From positions 56,355,689 through 56,419,688 of the forward strand of contig NW_026622797.1 in the NCBI RefSeq assembly GCF_023065955.2: DNA of 64,000 nt. The letters are read 5' to 3'. Origin of the DNA: Ursus arctos. Its lineage: Eukaryota; Chordata; Mammalia; Carnivora; Ursidae. This document shows, piece after piece, positions 13,581-26,711 of this stretch (its first letter is position 1; each line of letters begins with the position of its first letter). The notes under the pieces are model-generated. The model was not told the origin of the DNA and did not search any database. It saw only the letters and a list, made by a program, of their open reading frames with translations. A program made the translations under genes and the position numbers.

Positions 13581-14492
13581 ATGCATTTTATTTAAAGACT
13601 ATAGTGAGGACAAGATATCTTTTATCTGGTATTACGTTTCAATATTTTTTAACATAAATTCCAAAATTATAAAAATAACAAAATTCCTAAAATAAATTTC
13701 TAAAATTATGAATAAAATGGAATAATACAAAACACCATAGTTTTGATAGTACTTATCACTCCTTGTCAGTCCATCCCCTATTTATCAAATACAGAATGTA
13801 GATTAGCTCTGTGTATTTTATTCTGAAGATAAACAGTCAAAAAACATGTTTTGTACATTTTAGAAATAGATCCACTCTTTCTTTTTATTTTAGAAATAGC
13901 CTATAAAGAGAAAGTACTATGGTTTATAGCAATTGTTAATCTTTCTTAGCCAGAATTTCTGTAGTTCATTATGAAACTTTATCTGAGTAATAATATTTCT
14001 TCTTATTTAAATGCCTCAGTGCCATCTCTTACTCTCTGCTTTTAAATAATTTCAAGCACCTGACTTTAACTATTCTGAATTACTATATATTAAATGGGTA
14101 CATTTATAAATGTCTATTAATTAGCTGATATGCAAAAATTTTATCCCACCTTTTCTCCCCTTGTTTCCTAATCCATTTTCCTCTAATCCAAGAGAATGGA
14201 ACATTATGTCAAACTTGTTGTTAGCCCCCTCTAACCTGAGTGCCTGCTCTAGCAAAAGAATCTATTGCTTATTTTCTTAACCACCTTGTATTCCCTTTGT
14301 ATTGTGCCCTGCACTTACTTTACTTTCATCAGCTGTGATTGGTTATATCTATATGTAACTATATAGCCATTAAATATAAAATTTCTGAGGGAAATTGTGA
14401 ACAGAAATGTATCAATCCATTACTAGCGTCTATTGCATGATCTTAGATCAGTGCTTTACAGGTAAATTTTGCTTTTGAGGGTAGAAGAGGTA

Positions 14493-14509
14493 AAAAAAAA
14501 AAAAAAAAG
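14493..14509 (+). repeat. Poly-A tract
   Basis: An uninterrupted run of about 17 A after GAGGT. No element could be recognised to its left. Confidence 0.8.
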
Positions 14510-16199
14510 TCTCCTGATTCAACCTTCCTTTTTCTAAGTGAAAAGTTTAAAAATTGCCCTAAAAAAATAACATGATTATGAAGGAAATGATTCATTGCAA
14601 CTGCCATTTTTCATGTCAGGAACAATTACTTAAAATGGAAGTTCCAACTCTTTATCAGCTTTAGATAAATGCTGATTATTTAATTTGTCAATGAGCAAAG
14701 GCAATTAAATGGAATGTTGTATGTTAATGAAACAATGGAGGTTGTTAGGTCACCTCAATTATTTATATTCAGATTTAACTTGCAGCCTAGTATACCATGG
14801 AAGATTAATAGGTATATAAAGTGAAGGAATATAGTGCCATTCTGTTATTCATGCTACAAACTCTATGTCCTTGTACTCTTTATTAAATCAATCATATACA
14901 AATGTAATGAGTTTTGTGCTTATGACTTCATAACATACTCTGAAATATCTTACACAAATACTTCTGTCATATTTGATTATGATATAGACTCCTAAATATT
15001 TCTTCTGTGGTAAAGACAAGAATAAAACTAGCAGTTATGTTGACAAATATTGTGAAATGTTATACATTTTTCAGCAAAATACTAAGAAATTATGCAAAAC
15101 TGGTAAATATATGTTTGTCTCTTACCATCACAAAATAAAATAGAAAACAGGGAATTGTAACAATTTTGAAGGAAGACTTAGGAAACTAAATCAATCGAAG
15201 AAACCACAAAATTGGGAAGAAGTCAACAATTAAAGTTTGAATATGATTTTTGTACTACTAAGATGTGCGATGTGACCAGTAAGACACTATCTTCTAATTT
15301 GGTCAATTCCCTAAGATCTGTGAGGAAATAGATGTGTTATCTTCATCACCAAATTCTGAGTGCCTGGTATCAAGTCCGGAGTACACGGCACACACACAAT
15401 TAAAATTGATCAAAGAAAAAGTAATTAATTCAACATTTTGCTACTTTTTATATCTTTGGTGTTTTCGTGGGGTATAAGATAAAGTCAACATTTTCAAAAT
15501 GTCTCTGCTGATTAAAAAGTGGAGAGTTCGTTTGATTCACTGTCTGGCAAAGTCTTATATTCTCTTTTCAATGAAATCGAAGAAAATAGCTCCAGCTAAT
15601 TAAGAAGACAGTGGCAAGGACAGGCTTGTAGTTCCAGGAGTAAATGAAAGCCTGCCTGGTCATACTTTATTTCTCTGTGATTCTATTTCCTAAAGGTAAA
15701 TCTTTGTACAGTAGCGGAGTGATCACTAGTGCCCTCTTAGTACATAAGCTAACTCCCTGTCGTGAATTGGGTATACAAAATTTATCTTTGAAGTTAATCA
15801 AATGATGAAAGAAATTATAAAATTTCTGGGCTATGGTCTGCTGTTACAGAAAAATAATTTTTAAGAGGACATTGGAACTTAAATACATAAAAACTCATCT
15901 CTCATAAACACTTTCACTTTTTTGTAAAGGAGAAGAGAAATTCTTTTTCTAACTCACTAAACTTGCACTAGTTAATCAAAAGTGTTTCTAAGCTTTTGCC
16001 TTTTAAGATATTTGCCTAACAAATATTTGACACTAGCCTAATTGCATTTTCCAAATGATTAGATAACTTGACAACAAAGTGTAAGTACATAAATTTAAAA
16101 AAAGCTGTCCAGAACATATTTGGGAAAATGAGAGAACCTAGTGATTTGAACACAGACGTAATGTGATTAAAATAAATTAACGCACACATTTATTCAGTC

Positions 16200-16900
16200 A
16201 GACAGTCCCTCCTTCATTATGAACACCCTCATAATGCATTCACTTTGCACCAGGCACTTAACTAGGTACAGGGCCTTCAAGGATGATGAAACCTAGGTCT
16301 TGCCTCCAGAGAGCTACAGTGTTTTGGAAAAGAGACGTGAAAACAAAACTACCAGTGTTAAACTTTAACACGCAGTTAAACAAAACGTGCACAAATGAAA
16401 GAGCACACAGGTAAAATCACAAAAAAGGTAACAGATGACCTGAAAATTAGAGCACAAGTGGGAATATGCCAGGCATTTCAGGCAGTGGAAACAGCCTGCA
16501 CTGAAATGAGGAGGACACAGCACTGTGGTGAGATGGGTGGCTTCAAAGAGCAGGCAGCCGGCAAATAGGAGGCTAGACAAGCAGGAGAAGCCAGATCATG
16601 GACAGCCTTGTAGGCTTGGCAAGTGGATACAAATTTTATCCAGTAAATGACAAGGAGTCATTAGCAATGTTCACATAGAAAGAAGGTAACCATAGAGGAG
16701 GGATGTTAGGAGTGGAACTTCAAGAAGGAGACTATTACAACAGCCAGAGGAGAGATCATGGGGTCCTTAACTAAAGCGTGGGTCTGGGGGTGAAAGAGAA
16801 TGTAGTGAAGAAAAATACTGAGCCAATAGACTTGAAAGTGTGTGATGACTGACTGATGGATGTGAAGAGAGGGGGAAGGAAATGGAGACAGCAATTGGCA
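16200..16900 (-). repeat. Long L2 remnant
   Basis: Reverse-complement L2: 'cactttgcaccaggcactta' near the start, later 'ccagatcatggacagcctt' and 'ggaggctagacaagcagg', then a 'gagactattacaacagcc' region. These occur in the expected L2 order. The short minus-strand ORFs here are shadows of this repeat. Confidence 0.65.
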
Positions 16901-19900
16901 TCCAGAGTTTATATTTCCAAAATAGCAACCTCCCTGTAGACATCCAAATAATATAGCCAACCACCACAGTCATTATCGACTTATGTTTTAAATTTACCTA
17001 TCAAGGAATACGTGTGGTATTACATATCAATATAAGAAAAAATGGTACTTTTAAACTACCAGATAAAGTACAGGTCCATTAGTATTAATATGCATGGGCA
17101 TAATGGAGGAACTGGGAAAGATTTCTAGGACATAGCTAGATTGCTTAAAACTGACCTTGAGGTATTTCTACTGGATTTCGTTCTCTTGAATTGAGATGAT
17201 TGCAAACTCGATATATCAATAATAAATACAACCATTGTCAGCTCTGATGGATTCAAAAAAGTGAATCCCTCCCCTTGGGAACTGTGCCTGGAAAAGGCAG
17301 ACATCTGGGCAGAAGACTAGGAGCTATGTCATCTGATCATGCAGTAAAGTTCAATGGTAATATCCACTTAGGGGACTTCCATACTCCCAGGAGCATGGAA
17401 ACATATATATGCTTATACTCAGCAGATAATGCACAGTAATAAAAGGGTTTTATAGTAAGGGCTTGTGTCTGGGGAGGAGTCTAGCACACTGACTGGATAG
17501 CAGTGCACAGGCACTGGGGAAAGCGTGAGAAAGGTGACGTCGTGAGTTAGAAAAAAAACCCTTATTTGTGAAGGAAGGGGGTTGGGCTTTTTTAACTTCC
17601 TCCTTAAAGAGATTGGGCTTGGATGTACTGTGCAACTTGGTCTCTTGGTTGGATTTATGCCAAATGGAGATAAAAATTTTACTGAGCTAATATCATTAAT
17701 ATATTTATTATGATGACCCCACACCATAGAAGAAACCACAAGTACAGAAGAAATGGTCTTGTATTCAATAGTCATTTAGCAGACAAACACTTAACCCAGG
17801 GGTCAGTTAAGATGCTAACTCAACCAGAAAAATTCTTATGTATCCAATTCATTGTTTCCTTTTATAGCTCAACATGAAGAAAGAATGTGAAAGTCTAAGC
17901 ACTATGATCTTACATACTGACAAATGACTATGATACTGATAATAATAGGTCTTGCTCCAAGCACCAGAGACTTTGCTGATAATCCCATTTCTTTATGGGA
18001 CCATCGGGAGAAAAAAGAACAAGAGATATATAAACACTGAGATCTCATGAATTCACTGAAGGAACTGTTGCCAACACTACAATGCCAGGCTATAATTCTT
18101 TTCTTTTTAACTAGACTCCTCTTAACTTCCTGACTCCATTCATGGTGGAAATAACCTATTAATTCCTTTTCTTAAACATTTAATGACTGGGAAAATGCTT
18201 ACAATATGATCTTAAATGAAAAAGAAAAATAATACTCATGCAAGGCATAAATATGGCAACATTTTTATACAAATCCTATGTTGGTTTTATTTTTATAATA
18301 ATCATGTGCTATTTTATAATTAAGAATTAATGGTTTATAATGAAAATACTTTCCATATAATATTTTCTCTCATTATATAATATTATATAATGAGAAGATT
18401 TTGAAAGATATTATCATTTTCCAAAAGAAAAAATTTTAAAAGTGATCAATCTGTATCCATTTTTAAGACATTTTTATTTTAACAGCAAACTTCATGTCTA
18501 CTTCCAAAATAGTTTGTGTTCCATGCTCTATTAAATAAATAAAATAAATAGCCAGTACACATTTTTAGATAAGAAATATTATTTGAAAAGTGCTCATACA
18601 AGTAAATTTATCTTCAGCTCATTTATTTTAAAAATGTTTTCACTTTATCTCATCTCGAGTTTTCTGGTGAAATCTTTATATTTTGCAGTAACTTAAAAAT
18701 ATACAAATGAAGAGGTAATTATCTCTTATATGTGAATATTTTCATTTTTTAAATTTAATATGCCGCTTGGAAAGCACTTCATGCCTGTAACAAAGGTAAG
18801 AGTGTTGGCATTGAATATTCTTCTAAGATTTCAAAATCTGTTCTATACACAATGCACAGAATTTTCAATAAATAGGCTAATTTTCTTATTTTCTTATCAG
18901 TGCATTTTTATTCCATCACTCATCCACTCCTACTAAATCACCTGCCAGTTCAGAAGGACAGAATTGAGGAGGAACGGACTCATGGCTAGGAAACAAAACA
19001 AAACAAAACCCAAGCCTGTGTTCCTCCTAACACCTGGTCTTTTTGTTCCATCTTCTGAAGGTTAATTCCCTTTAAGAGCCCTCCCTAGACAAGAAATTAA
19101 TAACCTCTGCTTTGTACTTATCTGTCTTTCAATAGTCTCTATAAGCTACTTAGAAGTTATTCAGCACTTTGTTTCAGGGGATGACATGTAGCGTCATATA
19201 GGGAATCGTATAGAAATGCAGAGAATACCTAAGTAAAGTTGTATAATTTTTGTGGTTTTGATATATAAAGGAGAACGGTAATCCTTGGACACATTAGTAG
19301 AAGTCTTAGAGTTAAGTGCTAAGTAAAAGTGTTAATATTGTCATGAAACCTATTGATTTACTTCTCTTAAAATCATTCAAAAATGGTTTTAGAGTAACAA
19401 ATAATAAGATATTTATCCTGAAATTAAAGAATGATAAAGACAGCTAGAAAACATATATTGAAAAAGTATATACATGATTAAAATAATAATGAATAGTACA
19501 TATTTTATTTTAGAAAATAACATTTCCTTATAAAGTTCCAAAAGTTTAATTCAACATCTTCACACTGAGTATAAAGCATAATATTTGTAATTTTTTAAGG
19601 TCGCATTTTATTTTTAATCTGGATATACTTTAGAGAAAAAAATCTTTATTTTAAAGTTATTTAGTTATTTTCCTCCCAATAAAGTTTCTCAAATATATCT
19701 TAGGTTAATACCAAAATACTAGAACTAGTCAACAATCTATTTTTATACAAAAGAATAAAATTTCCCTCATATTATATCTTTTAAAAAAATTCATGTGGGT
19801 ATAAGACATTCTCAAATTCTAGGAGGTTGTTTTCTCACTAAAAGAAAACAAATGTCTTTTTTTTTTTTCCATCAGAAGTTTGGTACCACCAAGGCAACTA

Positions 19901-20289
19901 TGATTTCAGTCTCTATGAAGATACTCAATTTGTATGACTGAATCTATTTTTAAGGAAAAAATAATGGAACTTTTCCTTTATTTTGTTACAACACTAAAAA
20001 CACACTTTGAATCTCTATTGCAGTAACTAATGGAAAAATTATTATCATAATAGAAAAAGCTTTCCACACATCAGGATAGAGATTGTAATGCTTATAAAAT
20101 TTCCATTTAGACAGACACTTAATAAAAGCAGGTTGTAATGACCTAGGAAATGTAAATATTGCCAAAATGCTTAGCTAGTTCCTAAAATGTAGCAATAATT
20201 TGGTGTATAGAAAACAGATTTAATGAGAATCTATCAGACATTTATAATTTGCTTAAATAGTATGGTATAAAAACAGTATAGTATAAACC

Positions 20290-20610
20290 TACCTGGTCTT
20301 ACAAGGTGGCTAGTACCTACATTTGGCTATTGAGCACTTGAAATGTGACTAGTCTGAATTAATATGTATGGTGTCAAAGACAACTTTCAAAGACTTAGTA
20401 GCAAAAAGAAAATGCAAAATATCTGTCATAATTTTTATATTAACTGTTCAAATAATAGTAGTTTTAATATAATCAGTTAAGTAAAATAATATTTATTTTT
20501 ACTTGTTTTTTGTTTTACATTTTTTAACAAACATGTCAGAAAATTTTAAATTTTATATGTGTCTTCCATTAGGTTTTCATTGGCAGCAGTGGTATAAACA
20601 GCTAAACTTA
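20290..20610. repeat. hAT-type DNA transposon remnant (non-autonomous)
   Basis: Contains 'ggctattgagcacttgaaat', 'gtgactagtctgaatt' and later 'gaaaattttaaattttatat', a familiar set of motifs from an old hAT non-autonomous element. I cannot name the subfamily with certainty. The 66-codon ORF at 20503 lies partly inside it. Confidence 0.55.
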
Positions 20611-21133
20611 TACCATGATGTACCCTCTTTTATAGTTTCTGCATTAATCCAGTTTCTACGTTTAAACAAGGACTTGAAAGTAACAAGTGTGATTATTGGT
20701 TAGTCTTAAGCCTTAAAGAGTGAATAACTCAAAGGAGATTTTTGTGTGATGTAGGTCATCCATATGACATCACAAACCAACAGTATAAAGAATAATTGTG
20801 TATCGATAGTTAAGATCAAAAGTATAACTATCAGGTTAACGTCTTCTTCTCAGGCTCTAATTTATCCTAATATGGCACTCATTAATCTTAGAGAAATCCC
20901 TACATTGTAGTATTCTAGCAATAGTTGTAATGTCTTTTGAGATACTTGTATAAAAGTACAAATTTGCCACATAAAATTAATTTGGGAAATCGTTAGTAGA
21001 ATTATTTGCAATAGTAGTTCTGATATCATGCCTTTAATGTCAAACAGTTAAACCCAAGTTTGTATACGGAAGATTTAACAATTTATGCAAAATTACTTAG
21101 AAACACACAAACTAATCTGTAAGTGGGAATTCA

Positions 21134-21352
<219 letters not shown>

Positions 21353-21722
21353 TCACAGACACGTATAATTAAAATAGTCAATTATTCTTACTTCCCTTAG
21401 AATAGTTAACATGATTGTTTCTCAAATGATGTTAAACATCACAAACACCAAGATTCAAATAGACTATTTTTATGTTTTTCCAATGCAAACATGCATATTC
21501 TAGATAAATATGCATGTACATATCATATTCTAATTATACCAATGGAGCAACAGGCTTTTCTGTAACCTACATTTAAGATTTGCATAAGCTTTCTTCTCCA
21601 TGTTAAGGATAGCTTGCCCTTAAATTTTATGCATTATGTTTTTTTGTTTCTTTTTTTTTAACTGACTAGGTTTTTTTCTATGCCCTGCTTCCTTGACTGG
21701 TTACTGCTACTTTTTAATTTTG

Positions 21723-21724
<2 letters not shown>

Positions 21725-21773
<49 letters not shown>
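21725..21773. repeat. Pure AT dinucleotide microsatellite
   Basis: About 49 bp of uninterrupted AT repeats, about 415 bp upstream (in transcript direction) of the acceptor of the 174-nt GRIK2 exon. It is self-complementary and probably length-variable between individuals. Confidence 0.97.
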
Positions 21774-21776
<3 letters not shown>

Positions 21777-22289
21777 TTCATGTAATATGAATATTCTAAC
21801 TAATGAAAATTATATTAAAGCTGAGGGCAAAAAAACTGGCCTTTTTGGTCATGGAACTCTTGGAGTTCCTTTTTTTAATACCTTACCCAACAAGTTCACC
21901 ATAGGGAACCCTTTAGATTTTGGTTGTGGGTTCCAGGTGTAGTGAATGCCCTGGCTTTACCTTTCGGTTTTCCCAGGAGAGAGGAGGCCAAAGCATCCAG
22001 AGGAGTTGTATGTCACCATAAGCACATGCAGCATGTGGAACCCCTGCCCTCTTTCAAGCTGGCATTAACTAACTCTCAGATCTTACAGACAATATTGGAA
22101 ACCAGAGCAAAAGTAATGCCATTGGTCCTGTGAGGTCTGTCTTGGATTTATACAGCTACATAAACTACAAAATAGAAGTAAAATTCAGTGGAGAGCAGAT
22201 GATACTGGTCTGAACTGTGCTCTGTGCTGTGAAAAATATGAGGGAGTTTTAGGTTTTTATTTTCAATATTTGCAGTCTAGCCAAGGTGA

Positions 22290-22570
22290 CACTCACTCAC
22301 ACACACTAAGGGGCAAAAGAGTAGAAGCAATAAGTGCAAGGAGTCAGAAGCAAGACAAATAACTTTCAATTTTTGTAGTCAAGAATAACTTCATAGAGCA
22401 GATGGGATCTAAGCTTCCATTAAAGAATGGCCAGGCTTTTGATAGGCAAAAGGAAGAAGGATGTCACTCAAAGTGTCAGTAAAGGCACAAAAATTAGAAA
22501 ACATAAAACTTATTCAGGAGACTGAGCTAGATCAGTTTTGCTGTAAAAGAGGATTGATGAAGGAGAATAG
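22290..22570 (-). repeat. Probable L2 remnant
   Basis: Purine-rich stretch with 'gaatggccaggcttttgat' and 'aaaggcacaaaaattag', resembling the reverse-complement L2 segment around 'gcaaaggccctgagg'. Considerably diverged. Confidence 0.4.
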
Positions 22571-23419
22571 CATCAAAAAAAATAGGAAAGTTAGCTTAAA
22601 ATCAAACTAAAAACAAGGCCTTTAATTATAGGCTAATGAGTTCTATATATCCTAAACTATTTAAAATTTTTTTCTTATTAAGAGATACTTTTGATTCCTC
22701 TAAAATCTTATGATTATGGTGGAACTGAGTTGTAACTGCATTGAAATATAATTTGCTGATGAGTAAAGGCTTCCAATCCCACCCCTCCAGCCTATCACTA
22801 AGTTTCTTACAGGCTGTAAAAAGTGACCTGGTAGGAAGTAATACCTCTATTAGAGTGAAGGTAGTATACCCGTAAAATACAAACTACTGTGTGAAGAATC
22901 TCTATTGGAGGAGAGTTGTTATTACAGGAAGCTACTGTAATTTGTAATTACTACAATTACTGTAGTAATTTGATCTGGTAGCTTTAAGACTCCTAAAATC
23001 AAGGAGACCAATCAGAATACGTCTGAGTTAACAGAAAGCATTGGTTAGACTGGTCATTGTGGGAATGGAGATGCATGCTAGAGACAGTATGGAGGAAAAA
23101 ACAGTCGAATTTTGGTGATGATGTAGGAGTTAGACAATGGAAGCTTTGAAGGAAGTCAGAGAGGGGTCAATTTAGAGAACAATACATTAAGGTTTAAATA
23201 ATTTGAAATTAATATGACAACAGTTAGACTTGTTCTGTAATGTAGCAGTATATAACAACTCAAAGGGACATTTAGATTTCATTTCAATGAAGGTAATAAT
23301 TGAAGCTCTAAATACATACCGGTTCTGAAGAAAATCACTGAAGTGGAAAAAGGAAAATAGAGTGAAGCCTCAAACTTGGAGATATTCTCATACTTGGGTC
23401 AACAAGGCAATAAAGGGGA

Positions 23420-23873
23420 ACAGAATATGCCACCCCCAATTATACCACTTGAGCATGTGGATTACTTTGATCTGAAGGCAATCAAGACCCAGTAAACTCG
23501 AAAAATTTAATGTCTGCCTTAACTACCTAAAAGAATTTATGTAGGGGGCCAGTACCAGAAAAAAAAAAGCTATTACTAGAGATAACTTTTTTATCTGAAA
23601 GATCTTTCTGCATGGCAGGGCAAACTTCTAATTACCAAATATCTGCTCTTCTTATCGGTTTGTGAATTACCCTCCTCCCCTTTGAAGCCCCAGTCCCTCA
23701 TCCCATTCCTTAGCTCAATTACGTGACCTGACCTTGAGTCTCATATCTTTGGGGCGCCTTACATATGAAATTAAATTTGTTTTTTTCTCCCATTAATCTG
23801 TTTTATGTCAATTTAATTATTAGACCAGCCAAAGAACCTAGAAGGGAAGAAGGACAAATTTTCTACCCCTACA
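23420..23873 (+). mobile_element. ERV LTR (solo, old), antisense to GRIK2
   Basis: LTR-like block with 'ggcaaacttctaattacca', an ATTAAA polyadenylation-type signal followed by 'tttgtttttttctcccatt', and an end ACCCCTACA. It is clearly related to the LTR at 26062-26531, sharing these blocks in the same order. No internal retroviral sequence adjoins it. The left border is uncertain. I cannot give a family name with confidence. Confidence 0.75.
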
Positions 23874-24526
23874 GCAGGGAAAAATTAATGACAGAGACAG
23901 ACAGTCGTTTCACAGAAGGAAAATCAGGATAACATATTAGTAAAGAAATAGAACTAAGAGTAAGTAGGTTTGACAAGGGTAAGGTCATATTTTCATGCAT
24001 ATTTAAGAAAAAACTGCGTGGAGGGTATGTAAAGACAAACGATAAAGGTAACATTCAATTTGCTAATTTTAAATTAAGTCAGACTGACTTTTAAAAATCC
24101 AACTAAACATAGGCAAAAACAGGATAGAAAATTTAGTCTACTGAAAGAGCAGTTTCAATGAATCTGTTTTTTTGTAAAGTAAATAGAACTGAGATAACAA
24201 CAAAAAAATGTGTGCTTTTCTAAAACACTGATTTCTCAGCAAACTAATTTTAAAATCTATTATGTTCTGAAAGTTCTTTAAAGTAACATATAAATAAGAT
24301 ATATTTTGAATTGATATCTGAAATAATATTATTTCAAAATCATCAGCTTCCCACCAAAAATTATTCCCCATGAGGATCAATTCCTCTTGAGTTTTATCGA
24401 AATAAAATAAATGACAACTACAAAGGTGCTAGTCATTATTTCTCACTCAAAAACCCATTTTCCATACTGAAAAGTCATAATAATAAAATTTAGAGCATTA
24501 ACTTTATGCTTTAATAAGTTACTTAC

Positions 24527-24580
24527 CAGAGTGGTAAAGATATAATGATAATATTCTGTCATCATTCCCATAGCTAATGC
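24527..24580 (-). CDS. GRIK2: GRIK2 coding exon, 54 nt (probably coding exon 5), GluK2 amino-terminal domain
   Basis: A short phase-0 exon of exactly 18 codons, reading ALAMGMMTEYYHYIFTTL, about residues 242-259 of GluK2. It continues directly from the AGILKQ end of the 182-nt exon and into the DLFALD start of the 174-nt exon. The acceptor has a long T-rich tract ending ACTTCCTAG, and the donor is a consensus GTAAGT. Because the exon is in frame and a multiple of three, skipping it would remove 18 residues from the folded amino-terminal domain without shifting the frame. Two related LTRs lie on either side of it (23420-23873 and 26062-26531). Confidence 0.96.
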
Positions 24581-25999
24581 CTAGGAAGTAAAAAATAAAA
24601 AAAAAATTAATATTTAAGGTACACATTATGAAATATGTCAATAATAAAATAGTAGGATGTAATGAAGAATCTGAGTATAATATTCAGGTCAAACTAAATC
24701 TTTTCGCCATAGTTAAGGAAGATTAGTGGTTACTGAAGGAATTTCTGAACCAATTTTCTTGATAGAAAAGCCATTAGTTAAAAGTTTCCAATTGTAAAGG
24801 CTATGGCTTTACATATTAAAGGAGGCGTTAAATTTGACACAAACCTGAAATTAGCACATCTTAGTTCATTATATTTGTAATGTCTCTACTACAAATACCC
24901 TAATGAGGAACGCCATTTGGACGGATCACTTTTATTCAATTAGGAAAAAAAGGCTATAAAGTCCAATGCCAGTAGGAATTTTTTTTAGCACTTTAGAGAC
25001 TTTCCTTAGCATTGATGAAGCAACTGTAAATCACCACTGTTATTCCAAAAGTACAAAGAAATGTTTTTTACTTTTACTAATAGACCAGTTGCAAATTACT
25101 ATTTTATTTCATACTTCTACAGTCCTTGTCAATTTTAGACTATCAGTCTTAAATTATGGACTTTCGGATTAGAACTTCCAGTCACAGAACTGTCAATTTT
25201 TCCTCTGAAAATGAGAACACTTTTGAAATAGCTGTTTATCAATGAACAGTAGTTGGTGATGATAATTGAAAAATGATGCGTTTTTGAGCTGAATGAAGAG
25301 CTCTTAGTAGGAAACGAGTATTCTCAGGTGCACCTAATACTCTTCCATAAAACACTAACTACACAAATTCATTTGCTAAATAGCTGCCCCAGCTCTACCC
25401 TATGTATCCTGTGCTCACAGGTAGGTGTTAACCAATTAGCTAAGATAAAATCTGGGTATCTAGAAGTGAGTTGTTCAGTTAAGAAAGAATAGCTATTTGT
25501 GAAAATTTTTGGAACATATAAAATATACTTTTAAAAGGGAGGAACATTTGTTAATAAAAGGCAGCAGCAAAGAATTAAACAGAAAAAAGGAATTTAGAAA
25601 TTGTGACATTGGGATTTAGAATAAGAATACATATTTGGTCTTCCTTGGTGAACTGCCCCCCGGCCCCAACACACGCACAGTGGTACTGCGTGCATATTAT
25701 CAAATTACATTTCCTGAATGGACAAAGATTGTATGAGCCAGTAACACTCTGATGAAGTCTGAATCCTAAAATAAGAGAAAATTTCTCTTATTAGATAAAG
25801 GTTTATAAGATTATCTTTGTAGAAGGTATTCTTTGTTTCTGATGGATATGCACCAAAGGTTTCTCAACTCCAGCACTGTGCAATGACAGCTCAGCATTAT
25901 CCTTGTCAATAGTTTTTATTTTATCAACTCAACAGGTATAGAGATACAAAGATAACTGAAAGAAACAGTGATTCAGATGTACAACTATAAACAGCACAC

Positions 26000-26690
26000 A
26001 ATGCCTAAAATGTGTTAAGTACTAGTCTAAGCATATTGCATATTTTAATCAGTTTAAGCCTTGTAGAGGCTGAAGGGAAGCAGACCCAAGATGGGTCACT
26101 TTGGCATGAACAATATTCTGAGCTGAAGGCAACAGAAATCCTCTGGGCTCAAGAGAAACTTTTGCCCCTCCCTTAATTACATAGAAAAACCTAAATTGGG
26201 GATCTTTCCCAGAATAAGGGTTATTAGCAGAGATAAATTTTATCTGAGTGATCCATCAGAATGGCAGGACAAACTTCTAATTACCAAACATCTGCTCTTC
26301 TTCTCGCCCTATAAATTGCATTTTTTCCTCTGAAGTCCCTCTTCTCCTTAGCTCCGCATGACATACATAACTCATTTTGCCAGACTGTCTTTGGAATTTC
26401 CATGTCCGTGTGGATTCCCTACATGTATGATATTAAATTTGTTTTTCTCCTGTTAATCTCTCTCATGTCAATTTGATTCTTAGTCCAGCTAGAAGGGCCC
26501 TTGAAGGGGAAGGAATTCTTGCTTCCTGACAGCCTCGTTAAAAACCTTATGAGGTAGGTCCTATTATTACACTTATTTTATAGGTAGGAAAGTAGGACAG
26601 AATAAGAATGAATAAACCGGCCAACAAATTGAGATAGTGGATAAACCTGAACTCTAGGTCTCTAACTCTTGAAGTTTGGACATAATATGC
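26000..26690 (-). repeat. MIR split by an LTR
   Basis: A reverse-complement MIR begins at about 26000 ('gtgttaagtactagtctaag'), is interrupted at 26062 by an LTR, and resumes at 26532 with 'aaaaaccttatgaggtaggt' and 'cctattattacac'. The two halves fit together once the LTR and one copy of GCCT are removed. Confidence 0.8.
26062..26531 (+). mobile_element. Solo ERV LTR, 470 bp, with 4-bp target duplication
   Basis: Begins TGTAGAGGC and ends TTCCTGACA, so the ends are TG...CA. The 4-bp direct repeat GCCT flanks it at 26058-26061 and 26532-26535. It carries an ATTAAA signal with a T-rich segment downstream. A 4-bp duplication is typical of gammaretrovirus-like (ERV1) insertions. It is related to 23420-23873 and in the same orientation, antisense to GRIK2. 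Confidence 0.88.
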
Positions 26691-26711
26691 CATTTTATAA
26701 AATGGCATATT
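26684..26711. repeat. 28-bp perfect palindrome
   Basis: The half site AATATGCCATTTTA is followed immediately by its exact reverse complement, with no spacer. It lies at the end of the MIR remnant and about 150 bp right of the LTR. Confidence 0.95.

Noticed and set aside
17419..17775. 118-codon minus-strand open frame
   Set aside because: No domain, no splice context in line with GRIK2 and low-complexity Ser/Pro-rich reading. Treated as chance.
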